Shown here: positions 12,004 through 24,785 of the stretch, one piece after another | Numbering within the stretch: the first letter of the stretch is position 1 | Layout: each line of letters opens with the position of its first letter | Source: Cryptomeria japonica | Taxonomy: Eukaryota; Streptophyta; Pinopsida; Cupressales; Cupressaceae | DNA: 64,000 nt | Assembly (NCBI RefSeq): GCF_030272615.1 | Contig: NW_026729339.1 | Coordinates: 30,984-94,983, forward strand | Direction: 5' to 3' | Program-made: the position numbers and the translations under genes | The notes under the pieces: model-generated | The model's database searches: none | What the model saw: only the letters and a program-made list of their open reading frames with translations | Told to the model about the DNA's origin: nothing

Positions 12004-12125
12004 GGCAAAAACATTCAAAAATGTCTCGCAAAATACAAAAACATTCAAAAATGTCTCGCAAAATCCAAAAACATTCAAAAATGACTCACAAAATCCAAAA
12101 AACATTCAAAAACTATTACACAAAA
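12004..12125 (+). repeat. Short tandem repeat, unit about 29 bp, copy 1
   Basis: Four to five degenerate units of the form AAAAACATTCAAAAATG followed by a short variable stretch such as TCTCGCAAAATCC. Related to the array at 11598. Copy 2 has it at 26319-26439. Confidence 0.8.
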
Positions 12126-13987
12126 CCCAAAAACATCGAAAAACCCATCGAAAATCACACAAAAACATGGCAACACCTTGTACATATTCATTCAAGGAGA
12201 TGCAAAACCAACATTAACACAGTACTCACACAATGACCATTTATCAATCGACCACACAATCCACATCCAACAAATCAGAAACTGTGTTTAAAAACAAGGA
12301 TGCATCCTTCCTTACCAAAACAAAGACAAAAGTGACGTTTTCTTTGATAAGAAAATTATGTTAAGCTATCAAATGCTTGGTTGATTCATGAGTAATTCAT
12401 TTGTTTATCTGTATCGGGATCTTTCAGCATTGTTTTGTATCGTTTGCGCATTATTTCCGATGAAGTTCTGGGGCATGTACTAATGGTGTCTACGTGGGAA
12501 GTTCACTAGGCTACGTGATCTTATGCCAAATGCAATCATAGATCACTACGGCTTGCTGACTACAGCGTATACCTCGACCATATGAGCATGAACCATTACC
12601 AAGGATCCTTATTCTTTATTCTTTATGTATATATTGTTTGTTTGCAGGTGCAATACTCTTCCTTTGGTTCCTCCTACCTCATCCAAACTGGATAAAGGTT
12701 TTTTATCTCTTAGTACGGTATGAACTTGTCTCAGGATATGATCAGCCTAAGATCAAGGAGGACGATCCAAGTCATGCATGAATAGAGATAATCCTTGTCT
12801 GTTCCGCAAGCAATACTCTGGTTGACTTGATCCCTTATATCAAGTCGTTTGTATTAACTTGCTATATAAAATCCATGTAAGAAATACTCTGGTCATCTTG
12901 AATCATTATGTCAAGATGCTTGTATTTTCTTACAACATTTTAAAGCTCAATGATGAAAATAGAGCACTATGGATCATCATTCCATCTCATCTATATATAC
13001 TGCATTTCGTTGCATTCCAACCATCCATACATTCATAATAGCTGCATATCATGCATACATAGTCATAATAATGCATACTCTATTTTCCTCTTCTTCCATA
13101 GGAATGAGTCATAAGTCCTCCATATCTTCTATCTAACATCAAACCCCCCCTCACCCTCCCTATCTTGATCATCAACATCATCCTAATCCCTTCATCGCTT
13201 CCCATCCTCACTCATCCACAAAATTAAGCCAGTTACTCTGTCTACATAGGTACATCGACTCACACACACCTAGACTATCAACAGATACTCTGATCAAGTA
13301 TCTTCGGGTCTCAACAGGTAATCGATTATGGTAATCCTAGACTACATCAAGCATTTATCACAATGACGTAGTCTCAACGGGGCTGCCATGATTCCCCACA
13401 ACCATCCATCACACGCACACACTATCAATTGATCAACCAATCAAACACAATCCACCGGACAATTACCTCAATTGTCTACGTCTCAACGAGTATTTTGCTT
13501 CATATACCTTGACTTCATCAGGCAATTACATCAATTGTCTAAGTCACATCAGGTCACTTTGATTCACTTACTCAGACTTTATCATGTCCAAGCGACCAAC
13601 TGACATCCACTGTCACACTTTGACTTGACTGGGGCAATTAAACCGATTGCACCAGATTGTCCAAACAATTTTGATCAATTGTATAGCATCAATCCAAACC
13701 CCACACTACATCTGCTATGTATCTCTTGCATGACCTCAGGGTACTCGTTGGCTTGTTGTTTCTTCATATTCAATCCATTTTCTCCCATTCTTTCATCATT
13801 AGTTCTAATTTCTTCTATTCTACCTCCCCTCCGCTTTTCATTCTTTTTCGAGAGATCGCCCGATTTTTCAAAAAAATTCGGCCCATCTCTCGAGGGGGCA
13901 TACCACCCATTAAATTTACATTTTATGGGGCATTTCTTCACACCTATTTTTCTTTCTTTGAAACGACGCGATAAACTGCACCGTCTC

Positions 13988-14000
13988 AAAGAGGGGCAAA
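13988..14000 (+). other. Polypurine tract, copy 1
   Basis: AAAGAGGGGCAAA sits immediately before the TG that opens LTR2. It would prime plus-strand DNA synthesis. The same sequence precedes LTR3. Confidence 0.85.
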
Positions 14001-15854
14001 TGTAGTTACATAAATCTGTCCACTTAATTAAATGAATACTTAGTATTTATTTGATTATTTAACCATCAATTAATAATTAATTAAATTAATATTTAATAAA
14101 TTCATCTTAACCCTCTTCTCCTATTAATTAAATAAATTATTCAATTTATTTGATTTAATTCACTTAACCAAATTCATACCATTAATTAAATAAATAAATC
14201 ACATTTGTTTAATTAAATCTTCTCTCACATTTAAATAAATTAATATTTATTTAAATCCCCCAAAATCCCACCTCTCACATTTAAATAAATAAATCATTTA
14301 TTTAAATCACCTTTATCCTCCACCCACTTGTATTTTCCTACAAAAGCAAGTTGCACAATTATTTTAAATAAATAATTTATTTAAATCACCTTTATCCTCC
14401 ACCCACTTGTATTTTCCTACAAAAGCAAGTTGCACAACTATTTTAAATAAATTATTTATTTAAAATCCTATTTATCCTCACCCACTTGAAACCTTTAATG
14501 GTTTCCCTTAAAGTATTCAAACTTGATGGCTTTAAAGTCTTCAAACTTGATGGCTTCCTTCTATAGTCTTCTTAAGACTTTAATGGTTTTCCTTAAAGTC
14601 TTCAAGCCTTTAATGGTTCCCCTCAAAGTCTTCAAGCATTTTAATGCTTTATCTTCCTTTTTCTCATTTAAATAAATTAATATTTATTTGAATATTTATC
14701 CAAATACAACTTGCACACATTTATTGAAATAAATGAATTTTTATTTTAATAAAATCCTATTTTCCCTCACCCACCAAATCCACTTGCAAAATCTAATCCC
14801 CTTCTAGATTCTTCTAACCCCTTCCTAATTAACTTAATCCATCCCCTAATTATTGTCACATTCCTAAGCAAAATGGAGTCACTTCTCAAAGCCTAAAAGT
14901 CTTGGATAACCTTGGATAACCTTTGAAAGCTTCCAACCTTCAACCACTAAATGGCTCAAAGTCTTTGATAACCATTGAAGGCTTTCAACCTTCAACCACT
15001 TAATCCCCAAAGTCTCCAATAACCATTAATGGTTACCTCAAACCCTCCCACATGGTTAAAACATTTGTTTTGACTCAACCTCTACCCAACCCAAGGGTCT
15101 CATCAAGCCTTTAATGCTTTGACCATGATTATCTCTTAATCATTTGCACAAAGGTTTATCCTTGCATTAACTCCTAATCCAGTGGGTAATCCTAATTTAG
15201 GCTTGACCCTTACCTTCTAGATAACCATGAGGTCTCCTCAGGCATTTAATGCCTCCAACCTCTTCTCTCAACCCAATCTTATGTTGACACTTGTCACCAT
15301 TTCATTGGTGCAAATTGTGCACATGGATCCCCAACTTTCAAGCTTGACCCTTGATTAAACCTTTCAATCCTGGCCATCCATTGCTCCATTTTTCCTATAA
15401 ATAGAGCCCATTCCTTCATAATCCAGATCCTGAAAACTTGTATGCATTTAAGCTATAGACATTTTTAGAGAGCATTTAGCATAGCATAACTAAAATCTTG
15501 TCTTTTTGGTTAAAATACATCATTTTAGCATCAATAGCATAGTATTTAGCTTTTCATTTCATATTTGAAGCTTAATGTTAAATCTCAATCCTCCATAAGC
15601 ATCCATAGTACAAAAAGCTGCTGAGAGCTACACTCATTTGGGACTTGGAGAGGAGAGGAACAAGGGAGGAGCAACTATGAGCATCTTGATTAGCTATTTC
15701 ATTCTATGTTTATATGCTTTCTATTTCATGCTTAATATCTCTCTTGATATGCCTGTTTAGGATAATCTTTTGTTGCTAACACTAATGTTTGTTTCTTGTG
15801 CTCTTGTGTGTGTTGCTATCAAACAGATTTTCTAATCCTTTTTGTAGAGCATCA
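14001..15854 (+). repeat. Middle LTR (LTR2), complete, recombinant
   Basis: 1854 bp, opening with TGTAGTTACA and closing with AGAGCATCA. It carries an 11 bp duplication (cttggataacc repeated near 14900) absent from LTR1 and LTR3. Its left part shares variants with LTR3 (for example ATAGCATAGT near 15540), while its right end shares variants with LTR1 (CTATTTCATT near 15694, ACTAATG near 15783, TTGTAGAGC near 15845). It serves as 3' LTR of unit 1 and 5' LTR of unit 2. Confidence 0.95.
15396..15404 (+). promoter_or_regulatory. LTR TATA box, LTR2
   Basis: TATAAATAG identical to that in LTR1, with the same flanks. Would drive the second unit. Confidence 0.7.
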
Positions 15855-15856
15855 TT

Positions 15857-15877
15857 TGGTGAACCGGACGTGAATCC
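15857..15877 (+). other. Primer-binding site, copy 2
   Basis: Same sequence as at 1544, two bases after the CA end of LTR2. Confidence 0.7.
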
Positions 15878-18590
15878 AAACACCAAAAAGATCAACTTTT
15901 TTTTTTTTAACCAATAACATGTTTGAATGTTGAAAATGTCACACAGGTTGCACTTTTGACACTGTTTTGGTGCATTTGACATTATTTTGGCGCTATTCAC
16001 CCTGTTTCAGTGCTTTTTCCTTCTCTGTCTTTCCCTTTCTTTTAGTGCGTTTGTGTTAAATAGTGTCTCTGTTCAAACGCAGACTAGCGCTATTGTAACA
16101 AAACGTTGTACAAATCACCTTGTAACCAAAAAAAAAAATAAAAAAAATTAGGCTTGTAGAAGCCCACCAAATAGGCGGATTTTACTAACTTTTTTTCTCT
16201 TTTGTGCAGATTTAAATTAGATTAAAAAGTAGATTTATATTTTTTTACTAACTTGTTTTTTGAAGTTGGTTTTAAAAATGAATTCACTTTTTATTTTGGT
16301 TTAAAATTAACTTCACATTTCAAATTTGGGCTTTTAAAAAAAGAATCACACATTTGTTTGGGGCTCTTAAAAAGAATTTCATTGTTCCAAGGTAAAAAGA
16401 ACCACAAACTTACACAAAAACAACTTTATTTATTTATTTATTTATTTATTTTTTTGCAAGTTAGGAAACAAACTTCGTTTTGGTGCTTAAATAAACAAGG
16501 CAAAATTTATTTCTTGCATCAAGATAAAACTCACAATCCACACTTCCATTTTTGGTGCAAATAAAATTCACAATCAACTTGTCTCATTTTTAAAGCAATT
16601 TTACTTCATGCAAACGTATTTTTCATTAAGTTGACCAGGATTTTCAAATTCTAGTTTACTCAAGCAATTGCCTTTGAAAATTAAAAAGAACACCATGATT
16701 GTTGGAGCAACATCTTCAAATAGTTAGATCACATTGCAATGATAGATTAAAAAGAACAAGTGTTTTTCGTGTTTGGCACACTTGTGCAAAGAGTTGGTCG
16801 AGTGGTCCTACTTCTAACACACACTATCCTCTCCCTTGACTTTCGTGGTCCTAGGTGCAAGAGAAAAGTGTTAGTAACACTCAAAATTTTATCTTTTTAA
16901 GAGAGGCCTGCCAAGAGACACATCACTTTTGGGAACGACCTCAAGCGGTAAATCCTTCGAGCCGCTATAGAAATCAGGTGTGAGCGAAAGCTGTAGCCTT
17001 GGGTATAGCTGTTCCTACAGTGTAACTGGCCGAAAGGACAAATGGGCCCCACCACCAGTTACAAGGCTCTTAAGTGAGTCACTGCAGAATGAACTTATGT
17101 CCAAAAACATCGAACATGACTAAACACTTTTAAGTAGTAGCCCACTCGTTCTATTGATTGAGGATATTTGAGATATATTTTAGTGCAAGAGCATAGATGG
17201 TTTTGCTCCCAAGATACTCACCATACATATTTCCTTGAGTAGAAACATAGCTTTTTGAAAAGTCACTTGTGGCTTGATAAAAGTGGTGACTCCCCCATCA
17301 TAGGGATCATCTATTTGTTATGCTCGTGCAAGACTTAGTATATCACATCCTTACCTGCCAAGGCGGGATTCATAAGGTATGTAGTACCAAAGTCGAAGAA
17401 ATATCAAGATGTGGGCTAAATTTATCACAACTGGCCATTTGACCTTAGGGATAAAAAGTGTTTGAAGTGTGTTCGTTTTAAAGACCAAGTGCAAATTGAG
17501 CCGACTTCAGGCTTTGGAAATACACCTTAAAATACATCTAAAGGAAGGGTCAAAAACAAGTCCAAGGATTGGGTTGATCTAGACCCATACTCATTTGTGC
17601 CTTTGAGGCAACATTCTTGTGTTTGTGTGCTTGCTTTGTTTTCTTGTCAAAGAAAAATCAGAAAATCAATCCCAAAAACATAGTATTCATGCAACATTTC
17701 TCAAAAACAAACAAAAATACCAAAAACAAAGTGCAAACAACAAAGAGACAAATTTTATGACCATTCTTCACATCTTGCGAAAGAAGAAGCGTCATCAGAA
17801 TATCAACTTGAAAAGGAGACCATTAAGCTCAAAGGCTTTGATCAAAAGGAGGAACTTCTTCTATCTCAATAGACAAATCTTTGTCTCACATAGAGTCTTT
17901 CTAGATCGCATGTGTCTATACCTTCAAGGTAAAACAAACGAGTTTGATTCAGAATCATTGAATCGTAGAGCTTTTATGCAATATAGAGCTCTGAGTTATC
18001 ACAAAAATCAAGGAGGAAAGATTAATCCCAACTTCTTCCCAAACGTCTGCATCACCTAGAACACAGCTCGAGAAATACCACCAACACCTGAAAGGGAAGA
18101 GATAGAGTTTGTCCCATTTGTAACACAAAGTTTTTATTGAAGTTGAAAACATTTTCATCCATCATCTCACTCATACATCATCACTTCATCATCAATCCAT
18201 CCCAAAACTCTCAAAACATTAAGAGGTTCTTGTCCCAAATTCTCTTTTAGATATTTCTTGAAATCAAACACATCACATCACTTTTTAGATTGTTTCTACA
18301 TCTAGGATAAGCTCATCCTAAGAGACACATCTACGCAGGTTAAAACTAGTTCATGAGTGAATCCTCTCATTGCTAGGTAGTCAAAATCTGTAACACGTCT
18401 CAGATTTCTCTACACCTTATCACATCCAAACTTATCAAACAAACAAGCAATTCAAAGAAGGAATTTCGATTACATCTACCTTAAAGTGCTAGAGATCCCC
18501 ATACAACACAAATCACCAACCATCAATCTTTCATTTCATCACCAACTCATCATCATCTTCAATCAACTTCAACACAAACTTGCAAACAAA
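15878..18590 (+). other. Long untranslated leader, copy 2
   Basis: Counterpart of 1565-4276 with the A-run, the TTTA microsatellite (16425-16451) and the structured island at 16891-17074. All inverted repeats of the island are intact: AGCGG/CCGCT, CTGTAG/CTACAG and GTAACTGG/CCAGTTAC, each shifted by 14,314. No gene supported. Confidence 0.75.
16891..17074 (+). ncRNA. Predicted structured leader RNA element, copy 2
   Basis: Same three perfect inverted repeats as at 2577-2760. The few differences in this island lie outside the stems I identified. Confidence 0.5.
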
Positions 18591-20168
18591 ATGGCTCAAA
18601 CCCGATCACGATCAAGGCAACGAGAAATAGAAATTGAGGAAGAAGAGGACAACCTCAATGAATTTCAAGAAGCACTTGGAGGAAATGTGAATGACGAAAA
18701 CCCAAGTACTCCCACTCCTTCAACAATCGAAAGGGTTCAGCATAACCCTCATTTTAACAGATTATTTGATGAAATACTAAGGAGCAATGCGGATGCTCAC
18801 TTCTTAAAACTCGCTCAAGAAGGAGCCAAACTCCCCTCGGAATTTGATCTTGCCCAATTAAGACAAGCATCAGAAAGACAAAGTCGCCATGAGGAGGAAA
18901 GGCGTAGAGATCCCATCAGATATAACATCCCTCGAGGTAACCCACCACCTCCTCCTCCAAATGAAATGGAGATGTTGCGGCAACAAGTCGAGAATCTCGC
19001 CCAACAACTTCATAGTGGTGTTAAGACCAATCAATTTTCACTTAACGACATCTGTCCCTATCTGTTTGATAGGAATCTTTATATGCCACCCTTTCCACGC
19101 GGGTTCGAAACACCCAAATTTGAAAAATATAGAGGAAAGGGGGATCCCCGTGATCATGTCCGAGAATTTCATTCCGCTTGTCTTGAAGTGGCATATGAAG
19201 ACACCTACCTAATGCGCCTTTTTCCCCAAAGCTTGGGAGGAACAACCACATCATGGTTTTCCCGACTACCAGGTGGCATTAGAACATTTGAGGAACTCAT
19301 CCAGAAGTTCCTATCTCATTACTCTTATAACATTGAACGCGACATCACCATGGCTGATCTATGCAATACCAAACAAAAACCAGGTGAACTATTCTCTGTA
19401 TTCCTGCAACGATGGCGCCAAATGTCTAGCAGACGTTCTCTTCAGTTACCTGAACGAGAACTAGTGGAAATTTTCATTTCCAACTTAAATGAAGAAATGG
19501 AATTTCACTTGGATGTCAAAGACACAGACTCTTTTAACGATATGATCATCAAGGGTTTAAAATGTGAAAGGGCACTCATCAAGAAAGGACTCATCAAAAT
19601 CTTTAATGAACCAAAAGATGGTCCTCGCCCGCACTTCAATAGTGATAAACCAAACTTCTGGAACAAGGATAAGAATATCGTCAACGATGGGGTTGTGGAT
19701 GCTCGAACTATCCAAAATGCACAACCTGTGGTTCGGTTTGCAGGACAAAATCCTCCACCTCAGAATAACACAAATGTTCCTTCCAATCAAGGTCGCATCA
19801 CGTCTCATGATGAACCAAGACCTCGTCAGCAAAAAAAAAAACGAACATACACTCCCTTAGGGGAACCCATTGAAGCAGTGTTGCGACAACTCCTCTCTCA
19901 AAATTTGGTCACTCTACCTAAGCTATCAAACTATGAGCCTCAAGTCAAACCAGCATGGTGGAGAGATACTGAACACTGTGAATTCCATCAAGGAAGAGGA
20001 CACAAGACAAGTAATTGTCACCGATTGAAAGATCTCATTCAGGATCTTATTGATCGAGGAGAAATTGAAATTGAAGGACATGACCCAAAAACAACCAATA
20101 ATGATCATCTGATGTTCAAAAATCCACTTCCATCACAAGATCAAAGGGATCCTTCCACTTCCAGATGA
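18591..20168 (+). pseudogene. gag: Gag, copy 2 (stops before protease)
   Basis: Same start context and capsid region as copy 1 and the same zinc-knuckle-like CEFHQGRGHKTSNC. The frame ends early at TGA 20166-20168, where copy 1 reads CGA, so this copy would give gag without protease. Scattered substitutions relative to copy 1 include Asn to Asp in VKDTNSF. Start taken at AAAATGGC 18591. Confidence 0.9.
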
Positions 20169-20888
20169 GGCACTGATACCACTGATTATACGCAGGCTGC
20201 GTATAACTACACTGTAAATCACCTGTATGATGCCAGTGAACAAATTGCAACTATCACCTTCAAAAATCCCACCTCAAATTGCAATGTTGTTACACGTCGT
20301 GGCAAGGTCACAATAAAGGCAGCTCCACAAGGCACCACCTCCATCCCAAAGCAGTACAATCTTGTGGAACAATTAGACAAAACCCCTGCACTTATATCCA
20401 TTTTGGAGCTTTTACGTCTGTCACCCTCTCATAAAACAATCTTGGATCAAGCACTCCAAGAGGCGTCAGTCCCTACAAACCTGAACACGGACCAATTTCA
20501 AGCCATGGTTGGAAATCTAAAGTCATCACCTTGTCTCACTTTTTCCGAAAGTGACAACTCTTCTTTCCAACAACCTCATAATGCTTCGCTACACATTGAA
20601 GGCTTTATCAACCAACACAGGATCAAGCGAGTCTTGATAGATAATGGAGCAGGCCTAAACATTTGTACACTACAGTTGGTCACAGCATTGGGATATGCAA
20701 TAGAATCAGTGGATCCTCGCAAGAAGATCACCATCAAGGCCTATGATGATGCAGAGCATTCATCCAAAGCAGCTATGGTACTACCAATCCGAGTGGGCCC
20801 TGTGGTAAAGCACATCATCTGTCAGGTTTTGGACCTTCCTCTGCCATATAATCTATTATTAGGGAGACCTTGGATACATGCCATGTAA
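20169..20888 (+). pseudogene. Aspartic protease region, copy 2
   Basis: Same frame as gag after the premature TGA. Contains IDNGAGLN (the loop of a retropepsin-like protease, with Asn where Thr or Ser is usual) and LLGRPWIHAM, then TAA 20886-20888, shared with copy 1. An internal ATG could start at 20364, but nothing indicates it is used. Confidence 0.85.
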
Positions 20889-22574
20889 GCTGTTCCATCT
20901 ACCTACCATCAATGTATCAAGTTCCCACATAACGGTACAAAGATCACAATCCTGGGCGATGCAAATCCCTTTGCATTTTGCCATAATATCAGCCATCAAC
21001 CAGAAATTACTGTTCCTAATAATAGGGAAGCCATTTCCTCCACATCATATGTAAGTCCTGCCTCTCTTGCCAGTTCGAACACCCCTATACCCAAGAAAGA
21101 AAAGCTTAAGATGAAATTAGCAAAGGAAGGTCCTGGGGAATACAACTTGAGTCAACTCTTTTGTGTGGGAAAAATGCCCACTTCTCCTAGAACTCATGGT
21201 AAACCACAGCAGGTACTCCAGCAACCACTAAACATACCAGCATGTGCTTTGACACCTTTCATTCTTGGAAAGAGTCAAGAGGAAGAAACACAAGATGAGG
21301 ACCTGGCAGAATGGATCTATAAAGATCCCATCACCATTGATAAACCACGAGTTACGCTTCCTATAGAACAGTATGGCAAAGGTCTCCTCATTATGCAAAG
21401 AATGGGGTATGATGGTCAAAGTGTTTTGGGATATTGAAAACAAGGACGACATGAACCCCTGCTGCCGGAATTCAAGCCCAAAGGTAATACAGGCCTCGGC
21501 TTTGAAAAAGAGATCTTTCCTAAACTCAAGTTCAAAGGAAAACCCAGCAAACCATTTTGTCCACCTACTGCAAAGCGGGCACCTTTCATAATCAAAGCAC
21601 CCTCAAGCACCATCCCAACTACCCCACCGAGGCTCAGAATCCCAACACAACTATCACCAATGCCAATCATCCCACCAATTGAACCAGTAATCCCATCAGC
21701 AGCACCATTAGCAGCAGCAACTGTATCAGAACCCGCAGCAGCATCTATGGCACTAGCAGTTCTAGCAGAAGCAACTAAGTCAATATTACCGATACTCCCT
21801 GTACCCTATTCTTTTATCCCCGTCAATCTTCCTTTAACACCGATCATTACAAAGGTACATCAACCAATCACACCTGCGGTATTTAACTCAAAGGACATCC
21901 CAGTATGGTATAGTAATCGGATGCTGGAAAGTGATTCAGAGACTGACTCACATGAGTGGGAATTTGATTCTGTACAGCTTAACACTTAAGATGAGGAAGA
22001 CACATCACCACCTCCACCACGCAAAGATATCCTTATTTACGGAGAAGCACAGATAAAGACCACTTGGGTTCCTGAGCTGGAAACGTCTTCCACAGACCCT
22101 ACGTTTCATCCTACGCCTGATTCTGACAGGGAGAGTACCATTAACGACCTTCACCATAATGTCTTAACCCTCACTGATATATCTAACGCACTTAACCTAA
22201 TGGATGAAGTAATGCCCATTATCCACCCTAAACTCATCGAATGGAACCAACCAAATCCCCCATGTCTTGACCTCTTCCAAAACGATGAGGTTATCATTGA
22301 CTTTTTGGAATTAAGGGATAATCTACCAAGCGGGGATCACAAAGCTGGATTCGCCATTGAACTTAATAGCGCAGCATACTTCGGGGCGAATGCCAAACCT
22401 TTCAGCTGCAAAAATATAACAATAAAACATGGATCTACCAGTGAAAACCACACTGTGGCACTATTTGATCCGACAAAAGTAAAAAGAAAGAGCGTGTCCA
22501 ACAGTGAAAACCTCTCTGAGGCACCTGAGGATGAAGGGTTTGACATCCTCCCTGCTAGTACACAACAGGAATGA
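20889..22574 (+). pseudogene. Protease-RT linker of pol, copy 2 (broken)
   Basis: Continues in frame through the G-patch-like and acidic segments. Stops are TGA 21435-21437 (shared with 7121), TAA 21987-21989 (private; copy 1 TCA) and TGA 22572-22574 (private; copy 1 CGA). No frameshift was seen. Confidence 0.8.
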
Positions 22575-24785
22575 TCAACGATTCTCATCGAGGAAACCAA
22601 AGAATACAATGTGGGGACTCTTGAAAATCCTCATATCATACATCTGGCATCTCTTCTCACTCCAGAGGAACAACCTAAATTTATAGAGTTCTTCCAGAAG
22701 CGTCAGATCAACTTTGCATGGTCATATGCAGACATGCCTGGGCTTGATCCTGATTTAGTCATGCATCACCTCACCATAGCAGAAGGAGCCAAACCTGTCA
22801 AGCAGAAGCTTCGTAAGATGCATCCCCAGATTGCAGTGCTAGTCAAAACAGAACTCAAGAAACTCCTAGATGTTGGTTTCATTAGGCCAATTGATTATGC
22901 AGAATGGATCTCCAACATTGTGCCTGTCGGCAAACCAAAAGGGGGCATCCGCATTTGTACTGACTTCAGAGATCTGAATAAGGCATGTCCTAAGGATGAC
23001 TTTCCCCTACCAAATATCGACATCATAGTGGATCTAACAGCAGGACATGCGATGCTTTCACTCATGGATGGCTTTTCCGGCTACAATCAGATAAAGATCG
23101 CACCCGAAGATCAACATAAGACTGCCTTCACATGTCCATGGGGCACATACTGCTGGAATGTAATGCCTTTTGGTCTAAAGAATGCAGAAGCGACCTATCA
23201 AAGAGCAATGACCACCATCTTCCATGACATGATGCATACTATGATGGAAGATTATGTGGATGACTTACTAGCAAAATCACTTACTAGAGAAGGACATCTC
23301 CACATCTTAGATCAAATCTTTGATAGATTGGAACAATATCATGTTCGACTCAACCCAAAGAAATGTGTCTTTGGAGTGACCTCCGGGAAGCTTCTAGGAT
23401 ACATTGTCTCAAGCAAAGGCATTGAGGTCGATCCAGCAAAGGTTAAGGCAATAATGGACATGCCACCTCCAAAGAATATCAGTCAGCTAAGGACATTACA
23501 AGGGCGGCTTCAATCCATCCGAAGATTCATTGCACAATTGGCTGATAAGTGTCACCCATTCACACACTTGCTACACAAGAACATCCGCTTTCAGTGGGAT
23601 GCCAGATGCCAACAAGCATTTCAGACGCTTAAAGACTATGTCATGAATCCACCATTGTTGATGCCACCAGATCCAAGTAGACCGTTGTTACTTTATATCT
23701 CGGCAACAAGTACAGCATTGGGTGTACTACTGGCACAACATAATGCAGAAGGAAAAGAATGTGCTATATACTACATCTCTCGCACACTGGTTGGCTATGA
23801 ACTCAATTACACACCTATTGAGCGAGCTTGCCTAGCAGTAATCTTAGCAGCCACTAAACTGAGGCACTATCTGTTGACACACAAGGTACAACTCATCGCA
23901 AAGATTGATCCACTCAAGTATTTACTCAGCAAAGCAGCATTGACAGGTCGCTTGGCCAAATGGGTAATGATTCTAAGTGAATTTGACATCGAGTATGTGG
24001 ACCGTAAAGCTATCAAAGGGCAGGTCATTGCAGATCAGTTGGTCGATGCACCACTCATAGGCGATCATCCCCTCATTTCCAATTTTCCAGATGAAGAGAT
24101 ATTCATGATCATAGAAGAACAACCATGGAAACTATATTTTGATGGTTCATACACTAGGCACGGCTCAGGGGCAGGCATTTTGTTTATCACACCTCAAGGT
24201 GATAGCATCCCGAAGTCTTACAGGCTCACATTTCCATGCACAAACAACATAGTAGAGTATGAGGCTTTGATCACAGGACTCAGGTTAGCCGTACAATGGA
24301 AATTACAAGAACTACAAGTATATGGCAATTCCCAACTAGTCATTCGACAAGCAACAGATGAATATCAGACCAAAGATGATAAACTCATGCCATATAAGCA
24401 AATGGTGGACACTCTAAAGACATCATTTACTACTATCACTTTTGAGCAGATACCAAGAGATCAGAATCGAGTTGCTGACGCTATGGCTACCATCACATCT
24501 CTCCTAGATCTTCCACAACATTCAACATGCTACGAGTTCTTGGTAGAACAACTTTGGATCCCCGCTTATGATATCCCTGAATCCGAGATGATATGTCACC
24601 TTGTTGGTTCTGAATCCCCATGGTACGGTGAGTTCTACACCTATCTTCGCGATCATACCCTTCCTCCCAACCAATTGAATAACCAACGAAAAACCTTCAT
24701 TCGCCAAACTGCTCGATATACCATTATTGCCGAAACCCTATACCGACGTAGTCTTGATGGTACTCTCCTTCGATGTCTGGAATAA
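22575..24785 (+). pseudogene. pol: RT, RNase H and archaeal-type RNase H of pol, copy 2
   Basis: The longest open pol piece in the window, over 700 codons without a stop. It contains the end of the linker, RT (IRICTDFRDLNKACPKDD, LMDGFSGYNQI, YVDD at 23253-23264), the degenerate first RNase H and the archaeal-type RNase H (YFDGSYTRHGSGAGI, VEYEAL, YGNSQL, then RVADAMATI). The Asp-to-Asn change in YGNSQL (AAT 24327-24329) is shared with copy 1. It ends at the shared TAA 24783-24785, at the N-terminal edge of integrase. There is no ATG at the start because this is the inside of a polyprotein. Confidence 0.92.

Larger units (their letters stand above)
11564..13987 (+). other. 3' non-coding spacer, copy 1
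   Basis: About 2.4 kb between the end of pol and the polypurine tract. No convincing gene. The left part contains A-rich short tandem repeats (11598-11690 and 12004-12125). The rest is a C/A-rich text with many CATCA-like words. Open frames on both strands near 13625-14005 have no recognisable domain. Tat elements often carry such spacers, sometimes with an extra ORF; none is supported here. Confidence 0.7.

Noticed and set aside
12004-12125. Regular A-rich repeats with short variable stretches, CRISPR-like at first glance
   Set aside because: Plant retroelement context, units drift, spacers are too short and nearly alike. A simple tandem repeat.
13625-14005. Open frames on both strands before LTR2 (and 27939-28319)
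   Set aside because: Overlapping antisense frames without domains; one runs across the polypurine tract into the LTR. Looked at as a possible extra Tat ORF or env, but nothing supports it.
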